NCBI RefSeq assembly: GCF_000382705.1
Contig: NZ_ARQE01000002.1
Location: 372,001 to 436,000, forward strand
From: Aureimonas ureilytica DSM 18598 = NBRC 106430
Lineage (GTDB): Bacteria > Pseudomonadota > Alphaproteobacteria > Rhizobiales > Rhizobiaceae
Direction: 5' to 3'
DNA length: 64,000 bases
Part shown: piece by piece, positions 25,344-35,366 of the stretch
How the letters are laid out: each line of letters opens with the position of its first letter
Numbering within the stretch: the first letter of the stretch is position 1
Notes under the pieces: model-generated
What the model saw: the letters and a program-made list of their open reading frames with translations, nothing else
Told to the model about the DNA's origin: nothing
Database searches by the model: none
Program-made: the position numbers and the translations under genes

Positions 25344-26453
25344 CTACAGCAAGCTGTCGGCCTCGACGCTCTCCATGCCGTGCGCCTCCGCGACCGGGGC
25401 GCAGGTGACCTTCCCTTCGCATACGTTGAGACCGTTGCGCAGGTGCGGGTCGTCGCGCAGGGCCTGATTCCATCCCTTGTCGGCGAGCGCGACGATGAAC
25501 GGCAGCGTCACGTTGCCGAGGGCGAAGGTGGAGGTGCGGGCCACCGCGCCCGGCATGTTGGCCACACAGTAGTGGACGACGCCGTCGACGACGTAGGTCG
25601 GATCGGCATGGGTCGTGGCGCGCGAGGTCTCGACACAGCCGCCCTGGTCGATGGCGACGTCGACGATGACGCTGCCGGGCTTCATGCCCCTCACCATTTC
25701 CCTGGTGACGAGCTTCGGCGCCGCCGCGCCGGGGATCAGCACCGTACCGATCACGAGGTCGGCCTCGCGGACGAGTTCCTCGATCGCCGAGCGGGTCGAG
25801 AACTGCGTGCGGATGGACGCGCCGAACTGCGTCGACAGCCGTTTCAGCGTTTCCGGCGAGCGGTCGACCACGGTGACGTGGGCGCCCATGCCGACGGCGA
25901 TGGTGGCGGCATGCGTGCCGGACACGCCGCCGCCGAGCACGACGACGTTGGCGGCGGGAACGCCGGGAACGCCGCCGAGAAGGACGCCGCGGCCTCCCTG
26001 TGCCTTCTCCAGCGAATGCGCGCCGACCTGCGGCGCGAGCCGCCCGGCGACCTCGGACATCGGGACCAGCAGCGGCAACGAGCCGGCCGCCGAGGTCACG
26101 GTCTCGTAGGCGATGCAGACCGCGCCCGAGGCGATCAGGTCATTCGTCTGCTCGAGGTCGGGCGCGAGGTGCAGGTAGGTGAACAGGATCTGCCCGGGCC
26201 GAAGGCGCTTGCGCTCCTCCGCCAGCGGCTCCTTGACCTTCACGACCATGTCGGCGGCGAACACCTCGTCGAGGCTGGTGGCGACGGTCGCCACTGCCGC
26301 GCGGTAGTCGTCGTCCCCGAGACCGATTCCGGCCCCCGCCCCGCTCTCGACGACCACCTCGTGAGCGCGGTGTACGAGCTCGGCCACCGCTCCGGGCGTC
26401 ATGCCGACGCGGAACTCGTTGTTCTTGATCTCTTTCGGCACCCCGACGCGCAT
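25344..26453 (-). CDS. ald: Alanine dehydrogenase
   Basis: The 369-residue protein (ATG 26453, GGAGGAA upstream) matches bacterial Ald in length and motifs: MRVGVPKEIKNNEFRVGMTP at the N-terminus, catalytic Lys74 in VVKVKEPLAEE, His95 in LFTYLHLAPD, and the NAD motif VVLGGGVSGTHAATIAVGMG. Ald interconverts alanine and pyruvate plus ammonium with NAD in the cytoplasm. It is the last gene of the minus-strand catabolic operon, 70 bp after the aminotransferase. The natural role is to turn the alanine made by that aminotransferase back to pyruvate, releasing the substrate nitrogen as ammonium. Confidence 0.95.
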   Translation of the reverse strand: MRVGVPKEIKNNEFRVGMTPGAVAELVHRAHEVVVESGAGAGIGLGDDDYRAAVATVATSLDEVFAADMVVKVKEPLAEERKRLRPGQILFTYLHLAPDLEQTNDLIASGAVCIAYETVTSAAGSLPLLVPMSEVAGRLAPQVGAHSLEKAQGGRGVLLGGVPGVPAANVVVLGGGVSGTHAATIAVGMGAHVTVVDRSPETLKRLSTQFGASIRTQFSTRSAIEELVREADLVIGTVLIPGAAAPKLVTREMVRGMKPGSVIVDVAIDQGGCVETSRATTHADPTYVVDGVVHYCVANMPGAVARTSTFALGNVTLPFIVALADKGWNQALRDDPHLRNGLNVCEGKVTCAPVAEAHGMESVEADSLL

Positions 26454-26523
26454 GCGCTTCCTCCCGGTGGTCGCGGCTCCGGACCCGCGGGTGCGGGCCC
26501 GGTCGGTTCGGCGGCAGCGGCCC

Positions 26524-27849
26524 TTAGGCCGCCGCGGCGATGGACCTTCCCAGGACCTCGACGATCTGGCCGATCTGCCCCCGCTCGATGACGAGCGGCG
26601 GGGACAGGGCAATGATGTCGCCCGTCGTGCGGATGAGAAGACCCTTCTCGAAGCAGTCGACGAACACGTCGTAGGCGCGCGCGCCAACCGCGCCGTCGCG
26701 TGACTCCAGCTCGATGCCTGCGATGAGACCGATCGTGCGGATGTCGGTGACGTGGGGCAGGCCCTTCAGCGAGTGCATCGCCGCGTCCCATTCCGCCTGG
26801 ATCTCCTTCGGGCGCGCGAACAGTCCCTCGCTCTCGTAGATGTCGAGCGTCGCGATGCCGGCCGCGCAGGCCGCCGGGTGGCCGGAATAGGTATAGCCGT
26901 GGAACAGCTCGATCGCGCCCTCCGGGCCCTGCATCAGGGCATCGTGCACCTTGCGGTTGGCGAAGACCGCACCCATCGGCAGCACGCCGTTGGTGAGGCC
27001 CTTGGCGGTGGTGAAGAGGTCGGGGACGACGCCGAAGTGGTCCGTGGCGAACGGCGAGCCCAGGCGCCCGAACCCGGTGATGACCTCGTCGAAGATGAGG
27101 AGGATGCCGTGCTTGTCGCAGATCGAGCGCAGGCGTTCGAGGTACCCCTTCGGCGGCGGCAGGACGCCCGTCGAGCCGGCGACGGGCTCGACGATGCAGG
27201 CCGCGATCGTCTCTGCGCCGTGCAGGGCGACGAGGCGCTCCAGGTCGTCGGCAAGCTCGGCCCCGTGTTCCGGCTGACCCTTCACGTAGCCGTTCCGGAC
27301 GGGGTCGAAGGTGTGGCGCAGGTGGTCGGTGCCGGGGAGCTGCGGGAAGACGCGTCGGTTGTTCACGAGGCCGCCGACCGAGATGCCGCCGAAACCGACG
27401 CCGTGGTAGCCGCGCTCGCGCCCGATCAGGCGCGTCCGGGTCCCCTGCCCGATGGCGCGCTGGTAGGCGATCGCGATCTTCAGGGCGGTGTCGACGGACT
27501 CCGACCCCGATCCCGTGAAGAAGATGCGGTCGAGCTTGCCACCCTCAGGGCCCGGGGCGATCTTGGCGAGGCGCTCGGCGAACTCGAAGGCGATGGTGTG
27601 GCCCATCTGGAAGGACGGGGCGTAGTCCAGCGTCATGAGCTGGCGCTCGACGGCTTCCGCGATCTGGCGGCGGCCATGCCCGGCGTTCACGCACCAGAGG
27701 CCCGCGGTCCCGTCGAGGACCGTCCGGCCGTCGTCGGTGGTGTAGTGCATGCCGTGCGCGCCGACGAAAAGGCGGGGTGCCTTCTTGAACTGGCGGTTGG
27801 CGGTGAAGGGCATCCAGTAGCTCTCGAGGGACGGCTGGTTGGGGCGCAT
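26524..27849 (-). CDS. Omega-amino acid:pyruvate aminotransferase (class III)
   Basis: The 441-residue product begins MRPNQPSLESYWMPFTANRQ, the N-terminus typical of beta-alanine:pyruvate aminotransferases. PLP-site features are FTGSGSESVDTALKIA, the Asp in LLIFDEVITGFGRLG and the Schiff-base lysine in FTTAKGLTNGVLPMG. These enzymes pass the amino group of beta-alanine, taurine or similar omega-amines to pyruvate, giving alanine and a semialdehyde. It sits between the demethylase genes (26 bp gap) and alanine dehydrogenase, which would close the pyruvate/alanine cycle. The exact donor amine is not determined. Confidence 0.9.
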   Translation of the reverse strand: MRPNQPSLESYWMPFTANRQFKKAPRLFVGAHGMHYTTDDGRTVLDGTAGLWCVNAGHGRRQIAEAVERQLMTLDYAPSFQMGHTIAFEFAERLAKIAPGPEGGKLDRIFFTGSGSESVDTALKIAIAYQRAIGQGTRTRLIGRERGYHGVGFGGISVGGLVNNRRVFPQLPGTDHLRHTFDPVRNGYVKGQPEHGAELADDLERLVALHGAETIAACIVEPVAGSTGVLPPPKGYLERLRSICDKHGILLIFDEVITGFGRLGSPFATDHFGVVPDLFTTAKGLTNGVLPMGAVFANRKVHDALMQGPEGAIELFHGYTYSGHPAACAAGIATLDIYESEGLFARPKEIQAEWDAAMHSLKGLPHVTDIRTIGLIAGIELESRDGAVGARAYDVFVDCFEKGLLIRTTGDIIALSPPLVIERGQIGQIVEVLGRSIAAAA

Positions 27850-27875
27850 GGGATGTGTCCTGGAGTTGGAGCCGG

Positions 27876-30320
27876 TCAGGCGAGGATGCGGGACGAGGTC
27901 GGGTCGTACATCGGCTTCAGCGACGCCTCCGCCGGGACGCGGACGCCCGCGATCTCGATCTCGTAGGTCGACGCGAGGAGTTCCTCCTCGTCCTGGTTCT
28001 CGCAGGGGACGTAGCCCATGCCGATCGCGCCGCCGAGGTGGTGGCCGTAGTTGCCGGACGTGACGATCGAGACGATCCGCCCGTCGCGTACCACGGCCTC
28101 GTTGTGGAAGAGCAGCGGCTCGGGGTCCTTCAGGCGGAACTGGACGAGGCGCCGCTTCAGCCCCGCCTCGCGCTTGCGCAGCACCGCGTCCCGCCCGATG
28201 AAGTCGCCCTTCTTCGTCTTGACCGCGAAGCCGAGGCCCGCCTCGAGGACATGGTCCTCATCCGTGATGTCGTGCCCGAAGTGGCGGTAGGCCTTCTCGA
28301 TGCGGCAACTGTCGAGCGTGTGGATGCCGCAGAGCTTCAGGTCGAACTCGCGGCCGGCCTCCCGGATCGCCTCGAAGGCGTGGGCCGCCTGGTCGCTCGG
28401 CACGTAAAGTTCCCAGCCCAGCTCGCCCACGTAGCTGATGCGGTGGGCCCGGGCGAGGCCCATGCCCAGCTCGATCTCGCGGGCGGTGCCGAAAGGGAAC
28501 GCCTCGTGCGACAGGTCGTCCGGCGTGACGCGCGACAGCAGCTCGCGCGAGCGCGGACCCTGCACCACGAGCACGGCCTCGCCCGCGCTGACATCCGTGA
28601 GAACGGCGAATTCGTCGCGAAGCTGCTTGCGGAGCCACGAGAGGTCGCGGGTGAAGGTCGCGACCGGGACGACCAGCAGGTAGGCCGTCTCGGACAGGCG
28701 CGTCACCGTGAGGTCGCTCTCGATGCCGCCCCGCTCGTTCAGCATCTGGGTGTAGACGATGCGGCCGGCCTTCACGTCGACGTCGTTGGCGCAGACGCGC
28801 TGGAGGAAGCGGCAGGCGTCACGCCCCTCGACGCGGATCTTGCCGAAGGAGGACATGTCGAAGAAGCCGACGTTCTCGCGGACGGCCTTGTGCTCGGCCG
28901 CCTGGTTGCCGAACCAGTTCTGCCGCTTCCAGGAGTAGCGGTACTCGTGCTCCTGGCCTTGCGTCGCGAACCAGTTCGGCCGCTCGAAGCCCGCGACCTC
29001 GCCGAAGACGGCGCCCTCGTCCCTCAGGACGGCGTGCAGCGGGGAACGGCGCACCCCGCGGGACGTCGCCATCTGACGGTAGGGGAAGTGGTCGGCATAG
29101 AGGAGGCCGAGCGTCTCGGACACGCGCTCGCGCAGGTAGCTGCGGTTCTTCTGGAAGGAATGGGCGCGGCGGATGTCGACCTCCCAGAGGTCGAAGGGCG
29201 GCTCGCCGTCGTTCATCCACTGGGCGAGCGCCATGCCGGCGCCGCCCGACGAGACGATGCCGATCGAGTTGTACCCCGCGGCCACCCAGTAGCCCTTCAG
29301 CTCCGGCGCCTCGCCGAGGTAGTAGCGGTCGTCGGGCGTGAAGCTCTCCGGGCCGTTGAAGAACGTGTGGATGCCTGCCGTCTCCAGCATGGGCATCCGG
29401 TTGATCGCCTTCTCGAGGATCGGCTCGAAGTGGTCGAAGTCGTCCGGCAACTGGTCGAAGCAGAAGTCCTCCCGGATGCCGTTCATGCCCCAGGGCTTCG
29501 CCTTCGGCTCGAACGCGCCGAGAAGCATCTTGCCCGCGTCCTCCTTGTAGTAGGCGCACTCGTCGGGGACGCGCAGGACGGGCAAGCGCTGGAGGTCGGG
29601 GATCGCCTCGGTGACGATGTAGAAGTGCTCGCAGGCGTGGAGAGGCAGCGTCACGCCCGACCGGGCGGCGAAGTCGCGTCCCCACATGCCGCCGCAGTTG
29701 ACGACCATGTCAGTCTCGATCGTGCCTGACTCGTTGCCGTCGGTCCACGAGACGCCCGACACCCGCCCGTCGCGCTGGAGGACTTCCGTCACCTTCACGT
29801 CCTCGACGATCTGGGCCCCGCGCTGTCGGGCGCCCTTGGCAAGCGCCATGGCGATGTTGGCGGGGTCGCACTGGCCGTCGAGGGGAAGGTGCACCGCGCC
29901 GACGACGTCGCCGATGTTGAGGTGCGGGTACATCGCCTTGGCTTCCTCCGGCGAGATCTCCGCGACGTCGACGCCGAAGGCGCGGGCGAGCGTCGCCTGG
30001 CGGTAGATCTCCTCCCGGCGCTCCGGCGTCAGGGCGACCGTGATCGAGCCGCACTGGCGCATGCCCGTCGCGACGCCGGTCTCCTCCTCGAGACGGACGT
30101 AGAGGTCCGCGGAGTACTTGGCGAGGCGCGTCATGTTCTGCGAGGCGCGGAGCTGGCCGATGAGGCCGGCCGCGTGCCACGTCGTGCCGGAGGTCAGCTT
30201 CTTGCGCTCGAGGAGGACGATGTCGGTCCAGCCGAGCTTGGCGAGGTGGTAGGCCACGGAGCAGCCGGACACGCCGCCGCCGACGATGACGACGCGGGCC
30301 TTAGCAGGAAGGTTGGTCAT
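27876..30320 (-). CDS. FAD- and folate-dependent demethylase, dimethylglycine/sarcosine dehydrogenase-like (second of pair)
   Basis: The product is 814 residues, the length of mitochondrial DMGDH. An N-terminal DAO-type FAD domain starts VVIVGGGVSGCSVAYHLAKL. LTSGTTWHAAGLIG contains the His that holds FAD covalently in DMGDH. A linker domain is followed by a C-terminal GcvT-like tetrahydrofolate domain (about 430-800) with SYVGELGWELYVPSDQ. Such proteins oxidise N-methyl groups, pass electrons to ETF and load the carbon on tetrahydrofolate as 5,10-methylene-THF. The ATG overlaps the preceding paralogue by 4 bp (ATGA at 30317-30320). Its homology to that paralogue suggests sequential demethylations of one molecule. 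Confidence 0.9.
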   Translation of the reverse strand: MTNLPAKARVVIVGGGVSGCSVAYHLAKLGWTDIVLLERKKLTSGTTWHAAGLIGQLRASQNMTRLAKYSADLYVRLEEETGVATGMRQCGSITVALTPERREEIYRQATLARAFGVDVAEISPEEAKAMYPHLNIGDVVGAVHLPLDGQCDPANIAMALAKGARQRGAQIVEDVKVTEVLQRDGRVSGVSWTDGNESGTIETDMVVNCGGMWGRDFAARSGVTLPLHACEHFYIVTEAIPDLQRLPVLRVPDECAYYKEDAGKMLLGAFEPKAKPWGMNGIREDFCFDQLPDDFDHFEPILEKAINRMPMLETAGIHTFFNGPESFTPDDRYYLGEAPELKGYWVAAGYNSIGIVSSGGAGMALAQWMNDGEPPFDLWEVDIRRAHSFQKNRSYLRERVSETLGLLYADHFPYRQMATSRGVRRSPLHAVLRDEGAVFGEVAGFERPNWFATQGQEHEYRYSWKRQNWFGNQAAEHKAVRENVGFFDMSSFGKIRVEGRDACRFLQRVCANDVDVKAGRIVYTQMLNERGGIESDLTVTRLSETAYLLVVPVATFTRDLSWLRKQLRDEFAVLTDVSAGEAVLVVQGPRSRELLSRVTPDDLSHEAFPFGTAREIELGMGLARAHRISYVGELGWELYVPSDQAAHAFEAIREAGREFDLKLCGIHTLDSCRIEKAYRHFGHDITDEDHVLEAGLGFAVKTKKGDFIGRDAVLRKREAGLKRRLVQFRLKDPEPLLFHNEAVVRDGRIVSIVTSGNYGHHLGGAIGMGYVPCENQDEEELLASTYEIEIAGVRVPAEASLKPMYDPTSSRILA

Positions 30321-32773
30321 GCGCGCATTCTTTCGTTGTTCGGGTCCCAGAGGGCCTGGTCTGCGGCGACGGTCGCCCGGAAGGGCGTCCCGAAAATCTC
30401 CACCTCGACGACGGTGCCGGGTTCGGTCAGGTCGGCCCGGAGCATGGCGAGGGCGATGGAACGGTCCGTGCGGTAGCCGTAGGCCCCGGACGTCGTCTCT
30501 CCGACGATCTCCCCGCCGTGGCGGACCGTCGACATGTACGGGGCGTCGTATTCCCCCGGCTCGAGCACCAGCGTGGCGAAGCGCCGGGCCACCCCGCGCT
30601 CCCGCTCGCCGAGCAGCGCCTCCCGCCCGAGGAAGTCCGGCTTGTCCCATTTGACGAAGCGCTCGAGACCGCCCTGGAGGACGCTGTAGTCCGTCGAGAG
30701 GTCGGCCTTCCACGCTCGGTAGCCCTTCTCGAGGCGGAGGGAGTCGAGGGCGAACATGCCGAAGGGCTTGAGCCCGTGCGGCTGCCCGGCATTCCAGACG
30801 GCGTCGAAGATCGCGGCCGTGTCCCCGACCTCGCTGTGGATCTCCCAGCCGAGTTCCCCGGCGAAGGACACGCGGACGAGGCGGCAGGGGCGTCCCGAGA
30901 TCCGGGCCTCCTGGTGCGACAGCCACCCGCGGGACAGGTCGGCGCCCTCGACCACCGACGCGAGGATCTCCCTCGAGCTGGGTCCGGTCAGGATCTGGCA
31001 GGTGAACCTCTCGGACACGTCCTCGAGGCGAAGCGAGCCGTCGGCCGACAGGTGGCGGACCAACCAGTCGCGGTCATGCCACTGCGCGACGGCCGCGGTC
31101 ACCAGCAAGAAGGCGTCGTCGGCAAGGGCGAGGACCGACATCTCCGTGACGATGCGCCCGCCCTCGTCGGCGAAGTAGGCGAGGCCGAGCCTGCCTGGCT
31201 TGGGGACGGCGCCGGTCGTCATGCGCGCCAGCCAGTCGCGCGCACCCGCCCCCTCCAGCGTGAAGCGCGAGAAGCCCGGCAGGTCGAGGATGCCCGCGGC
31301 GTCGCGGACGGCGAGGCACTCCTCGCGCACCCGCCGCTCCCACGGGCCGTCGCGGCGGTAGGTCAGCGTCGACTCCTCGGAGGTGTCGTCGCCCGGGGCG
31401 GCGTACCAGTTCGCGCGCTCCCAGCCGTTGTACGGACCGAACTGGCCGCCGAGGGCCTTCATCCGGTCGTGCAGCGGGGAGTGACGGCGGCCGCGTCCGG
31501 CGGGCCAGACGTGACGCGGGAAGTGGATGGCGTACTCGTGCCCGTAGACCTCCATGCCCTTGGCGACGCAGTGGTCGTCATCGGTGTAGGCGGTGAAGCG
31601 GCGCGGGTCGCAGGACCACATGTCCCACTCGGTGCGCCCCTCCGTAACCCACTCGGCGAGCACCTTCCCGGCGCCGCCCCCTTGCGCTATGCCGAAGGTA
31701 AAGACGCAGGCCTCGAAGGCGTTCGGGACGCCCGGCATCGGCCCGATCAGCGGATTGCCGTCGGGCGCGTACGGAATGGGTCCGTTGATGACCTTCTGGA
31801 GGCCGGCCGTGCCAAGGATCGGCACGCGCTCCATGGCGTCGTTGAGATGCCATTCCAGGCGCTCGAGGTCGTCGGGGTAGAGCTGGAACGAGAAGTCCGC
31901 CGGCATCGGGTCGTCGGGTGTCGTCCAGTGGGCCCGGCAGTTCCCCTCGTACGGGCCGAGGTTCATGCCGTTCTTCTCCTGCCGGAGGTAGTAGGAGCTG
32001 TCGACGTCGCGCAGCAGCGGCAGCTTGTGCCCCTGCTCGCGAGTCCAGGCGGCGATCTCCGGGATCTCGTCGAACAGAATGTACTGGTGGCTCATGACCG
32101 TCATGGGCACGTCACGGCCGAACATGCGCCCGACCTCGCGCGCGCGGTAGCGAGACGCGTTCACGACGAACTCGCATCGGATCTCGCCCGACCCCGTCTC
32201 GACGACCCATTCGCCGCGCTCCCGGCGGGCGCCGGTCACCGGACAGAAGCGGACGATCCTCGCGCCCATGTCCCGCGCGCCCTTGGCGAGCGCCTGTGTC
32301 ACCTGCGCGGGGTCGATGTCCCCGTCGTTGGGATCGTAGAGGACACCTTTGAGGTCATGGGTTTCGAGGAACGGGTAGAGCCGCTTCAGCTCGTCGGTGC
32401 CGAGCACCTCCATGGCCATGCCCTGGTGGCGGCCCATGCCCTTGGCGCGGCGGAACTCGAGCATCCGCTCGTCCGTGTGGCCGAGGCGGAGCGACCCAGT
32501 GACGTGGTAGTTGATGGGGTAGTCGACTTCGGCGCCAAGCCGCTTGTAGAGTTCGGTCGAGTAACGCTGCATGTTCATCAGCGACCACGACCCAGAGAAG
32601 GTCGGACAGTTCCCGGCCGCGTGCCAGGTCGAGCCGGACGTCAGCTCGTTCTTTTCGAGGAGGACGCAGTCGGTCCAGCTTGCCTTCGCGAGATGGTAGA
32701 GGGACGAGACCCCCACGATGCCGCCGCCGATGATCACGACGCGCGCCCTTGTCGGTAGTTCGGCCAAGTTCAT
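30317..32773 (-). CDS. FAD- and folate-dependent demethylase, dimethylglycine dehydrogenase-like (first of pair)
   Basis: The 818-residue product starts at the ATG at 32773 behind GGGAGGC. It carries the FAD motif VVIIGGGIVGVSSLYHLAKA, the covalent-flavin His in LTSGSTWHAAGNCP and a C-terminal GcvT folate domain with VSFAGELGWEIHSEVG. The His motif diverges after WHAAG (NCPTFSG instead of LIGQLRA), so substrate pocket or order of action may differ from the downstream paralogue. It lies 47 bp after etfA and overlaps the next gene by 4 bp, ensuring equal translation of both demethylases. Glycine, beta-alanine or proline betaine derivatives are all possible substrates. Confidence 0.9.
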   Translation of the reverse strand: MNLAELPTRARVVIIGGGIVGVSSLYHLAKASWTDCVLLEKNELTSGSTWHAAGNCPTFSGSWSLMNMQRYSTELYKRLGAEVDYPINYHVTGSLRLGHTDERMLEFRRAKGMGRHQGMAMEVLGTDELKRLYPFLETHDLKGVLYDPNDGDIDPAQVTQALAKGARDMGARIVRFCPVTGARRERGEWVVETGSGEIRCEFVVNASRYRAREVGRMFGRDVPMTVMSHQYILFDEIPEIAAWTREQGHKLPLLRDVDSSYYLRQEKNGMNLGPYEGNCRAHWTTPDDPMPADFSFQLYPDDLERLEWHLNDAMERVPILGTAGLQKVINGPIPYAPDGNPLIGPMPGVPNAFEACVFTFGIAQGGGAGKVLAEWVTEGRTEWDMWSCDPRRFTAYTDDDHCVAKGMEVYGHEYAIHFPRHVWPAGRGRRHSPLHDRMKALGGQFGPYNGWERANWYAAPGDDTSEESTLTYRRDGPWERRVREECLAVRDAAGILDLPGFSRFTLEGAGARDWLARMTTGAVPKPGRLGLAYFADEGGRIVTEMSVLALADDAFLLVTAAVAQWHDRDWLVRHLSADGSLRLEDVSERFTCQILTGPSSREILASVVEGADLSRGWLSHQEARISGRPCRLVRVSFAGELGWEIHSEVGDTAAIFDAVWNAGQPHGLKPFGMFALDSLRLEKGYRAWKADLSTDYSVLQGGLERFVKWDKPDFLGREALLGERERGVARRFATLVLEPGEYDAPYMSTVRHGGEIVGETTSGAYGYRTDRSIALAMLRADLTEPGTVVEVEIFGTPFRATVAADQALWDPNNERMRA

Positions 32774-32820
32774 GCCTCCCGGTTCGTTCCTCGGTCCGTC
32801 GACGCCGTCGCCCCGTGCGG

Positions 32821-33750
32821 TCAGAGCTTCCGGGCGAGTTCGGGCAGCGCCTCGAAGATGTCCGCGACGAGTCCGTAGTCGGCGACCTGGAAGATCGGCG
32901 CGTCGGCGTCCTTGTTGATGGCGACGATGACCTTGGAGTCCTTCATGCCCGCGAGGTGCTGGATCGCTCCCGAGATGCCGCACGCGACGTAGAGGTCGGG
33001 TGCAACCACCTTGCCCGTCTGGCCGACTTGGAGGTCGTTGGCGGCGTATCCGGCGTCGACCGCGGCCCGGCTGGCCCCGACGGCGGCGCCGAGTTTTTCC
33101 GCAAGCGGCACCACCAGCTCGTCGAACCGCTCGGCCGAGCCCAGCGCGCGGCCGCCGGACACGACGACGCGCGCCGACGCGAGGTCGGGACGGTCGGACG
33201 ACGACAGGGCTTCCGAGACGAAGCGCGACAGGCCCGGGCCACCCTCTCCGGCCAGGACCTCGACGGGGGCCGAACCGCCCTCGCCCGTCGCGGCGAAGGA
33301 AGCGGTCCGAACCGTGACGACGCGCCGGGGGCCGGTTGCCCGAACCGTCTGGATGGCGTTGCCCGCGTAGATGGGACGCTTGAAGGTGTCGGGGGAGACC
33401 ACGTCGACGACCTCGGAGACCTGGGCGACGTCGAGCAGCGCGGCGACGCGCGGCAGGACGCTCTTGCCCGTCGACGTGGCGGCCGCCATGACCGTCACGT
33501 AGGCCGGCGCGAGGCGGACGACAAGCGCGGCGGTGGGCTCGGCGAGCTGTCCGGCGTTTGCCGCGTCGTCAGCGAGCAGCACCTTGGCGACGCCCGACAG
33601 GCGTGCGGCCGCGTCGGCGACGGCGCGCGCGCCGTTGCCCGCGACGAGGACGTGGACGTCCTCCCCGATCGCAAGGGCGGCCGACAGCGCCTTGGCGGTC
33701 TGCTCGGACAGGGTTGCGTTGTCGTGGTCGGCGAGAAGCAGGGTCGTCAT
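32821..33750 (-). CDS. etfA: Electron-transfer flavoprotein alpha subunit
   Basis: The 309-residue product ends with the FAD-binding domain of ETF alpha: [38 protein letters not shown] and [20 protein letters not shown], closing with [20 protein letters not shown]. With EtfB it forms a soluble heterodimer holding FAD and AMP that carries electrons from the two demethylases to ETF:quinone oxidoreductase. The ATG at 33750 is 22 bp after etfB. Its location directly upstream of the demethylase genes suggests a dedicated, substrate-specific ETF copy in addition to a housekeeping pair elsewhere. Confidence 0.95.
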   Translation of the reverse strand: MTTLLLADHDNATLSEQTAKALSAALAIGEDVHVLVAGNGARAVADAAARLSGVAKVLLADDAANAGQLAEPTAALVVRLAPAYVTVMAAATSTGKSVLPRVAALLDVAQVSEVVDVVSPDTFKRPIYAGNAIQTVRATGPRRVVTVRTASFAATGEGGSAPVEVLAGEGGPGLSRFVSEALSSSDRPDLASARVVVSGGRALGSAERFDELVVPLAEKLGAAVGASRAAVDAGYAANDLQVGQTGKVVAPDLYVACGISGAIQHLAGMKDSKVIVAINKDADAPIFQVADYGLVADIFEALPELARKL

Positions 33751-33772
33751 CGTTCCGTTCCTTTCCGGCCGT

Positions 33773-34519
33773 TCAAAGGACGCCGTCGGCCTTGAGCCGT
33801 TCGACGAGCTCGTCGACCGACGCGACGCGGACGCCGGCCGAGCGGGCACCGGGCTCCTCCGTCCGCAGGACCTCGAGCATCGGTGCGGTCGACACGCCGT
33901 AGTCGGCGGGGGAGCGTGTCTCGAGCGGCTTCTTCTTGGCCTTCATGATGTTCGGCAGGGACGCGTAGCGCGGCTCGTTGAGCCGGAGGTCGGTCGTCAC
34001 CACCGCAGGCAGCGTCAGCTCGACCGTCTGCGACCCTCCGTCCACCTCCCGCGTCACCATTGCCTTGCCGTCGGCGACTTCCACCTTGGAGGCGAAGGTG
34101 CCCTGCGCCCATCCGAGCAGGGCGGCGAGCATCTGGCCCGTCTGGTTGCTGTCGTCGTCGATGGCCTGCTTGCCCACGATGACGAGGCCGGCCGCCTCTG
34201 CCTCGACGACGCCCTTCACGATCTTGGCGACGGCGAGCGGCTCGACCGGGTCGTCGGTCTGAACGAGAATTGCACGGTCCGCGCCCATGGCGAGCGCGGT
34301 CCGCAGCGTCTCCTCGGACTTCGCGGGTCCGACGGAGACGACGACCACCTCGGAGGCGATCCCCTTCTCCTTGAGCCGGATGGCCTCCTCGACGGAGATC
34401 TCGTCGAAGGGGTTCATCGACATCTTCACGTTGGCGAGGTCGACGCCGGAGCCGTCCGGCTTCACGCGGACCTTGACGTTGTAGTCGATGACGCGCTTGG
34501 CGGTTACGAGCACTTTCAT
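33773..34519 (-). CDS. etfB: Electron-transfer flavoprotein beta subunit
   Basis: The 248-residue protein begins [20 protein letters not shown] and has the AMP-binding core ([20 protein letters not shown]) and the conserved [18 protein letters not shown] segment near the C-terminus, the ETF-beta recognition loop region. It pairs with EtfA encoded next. It starts 16 bp after the PotC-like permease stop, joining the transporter and catabolic parts of the operon. Confidence 0.95.
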   Translation of the reverse strand: MKVLVTAKRVIDYNVKVRVKPDGSGVDLANVKMSMNPFDEISVEEAIRLKEKGIASEVVVVSVGPAKSEETLRTALAMGADRAILVQTDDPVEPLAVAKIVKGVVEAEAAGLVIVGKQAIDDDSNQTGQMLAALLGWAQGTFASKVEVADGKAMVTREVDGGSQTVELTLPAVVTTDLRLNEPRYASLPNIMKAKKKPLETRSPADYGVSTAPMLEVLRTEEPGARSAGVRVASVDELVERLKADGVL

Positions 34520-34535
34520 GGCTGCATGTTCCTTG

Positions 34536-35366
34536 TCAGGCGTCGGTCGGGGCTTTGGCGAGCCGCTGCTGACGCGCCTGGAGGGCGTTGGCCGTCAGCA
34601 TCAGGGCCGCGGCGAAGACGATGAGCAGGGTGGCGACCGCCGTGATGCTCGGGCTGATCTGCTCGCGCAGGCCCGTCCACATCTGGCGGGGCAGCGTGCG
34701 CTGGTCCGGCCCGGACACGAACAGGGCCACCACGACGTCGTCGAACGACGTGACGAACGCGAAGATCGCGCCGGACACGATGCCGGGCATGATGACCGGC
34801 AGGGTCACGAGGCGGAAAGCGGTGACCGGGGACGCGCCAAGGCTTGCGGCGGCCCGCGTGAGGCGGTGGTCGTACCCGGCGAGCGTCGCGGCCACCGTGA
34901 TGGTGACGAACGGCGCACCGAGCGCCGTGTGCGCGAGGACGAGGCCGGTCAGCGTGTTGAGGAGGCCGATCCCGGCGTAGAGGTAGAAGATGCCGACCGC
35001 CGCCACGACGACCGGAATGACGATCGGCGACACGATCACCGCGGCGATGAGCTTGCGCCCGGGGCACTCGGGGCGCGTCAGGCCGAGGGCGGCCATCGTG
35101 CCGAGAGCGGTCGCGAGGACGGTCGAGCAGATCGCCACGACGAAGCTGTTGCCCGCAGCGAGCTGCCACACGGGCGAGGAGAATACCTCCCGGTACCATT
35201 GTAGGGACAGCCCCGGCATCGGGTAGGTGAAGAACGGCTCGGAGTTGAAGGACAGCGGGACGATGGCGAGGATCGGCGCCATCAGGAAGGCGAGGACGGC
35301 CGCCGAGTAAGCCCGCAGCACCTTGCGAGCGACGGGGGTGGGCGTCCGGGTGAGTTTCGCGCTCAT
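34536..35366 (-). CDS. ABC transporter permease, PotC-like (polyamine/opine/betaine type)
   Basis: The 276-residue inner-membrane protein has six helices. The start [20 protein letters not shown] overlaps the PotB-like gene by 4 bp. The EAA loop that contacts the ATPase reads [20 protein letters not shown] (about 180-200), and [16 protein letters not shown] is the PotC-type signature. With PotB, PotD and PotA homologues it forms a complete import complex for small cationic or zwitterionic organic nitrogen compounds. Confidence 0.9.
   Translation of the reverse strand: MSAKLTRTPTPVARKVLRAYSAAVLAFLMAPILAIVPLSFNSEPFFTYPMPGLSLQWYREVFSSPVWQLAAGNSFVVAICSTVLATALGTMAALGLTRPECPGRKLIAAVIVSPIVIPVVVAAVGIFYLYAGIGLLNTLTGLVLAHTALGAPFVTITVAATLAGYDHRLTRAAASLGASPVTAFRLVTLPVIMPGIVSGAIFAFVTSFDDVVVALFVSGPDQRTLPRQMWTGLREQISPSITAVATLLIVFAAALMLTANALQARQQRLAKAPTDA

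Noticed and set aside
24273-29729. Very long plus-strand frames (up to 772 codons) opposite the MFS, ald, aminotransferase and demethylase genes
   Set aside because: All are antisense to conserved genes and show skewed Arg/Glu/Gly/Val content. Length alone is not evidence at this GC content.
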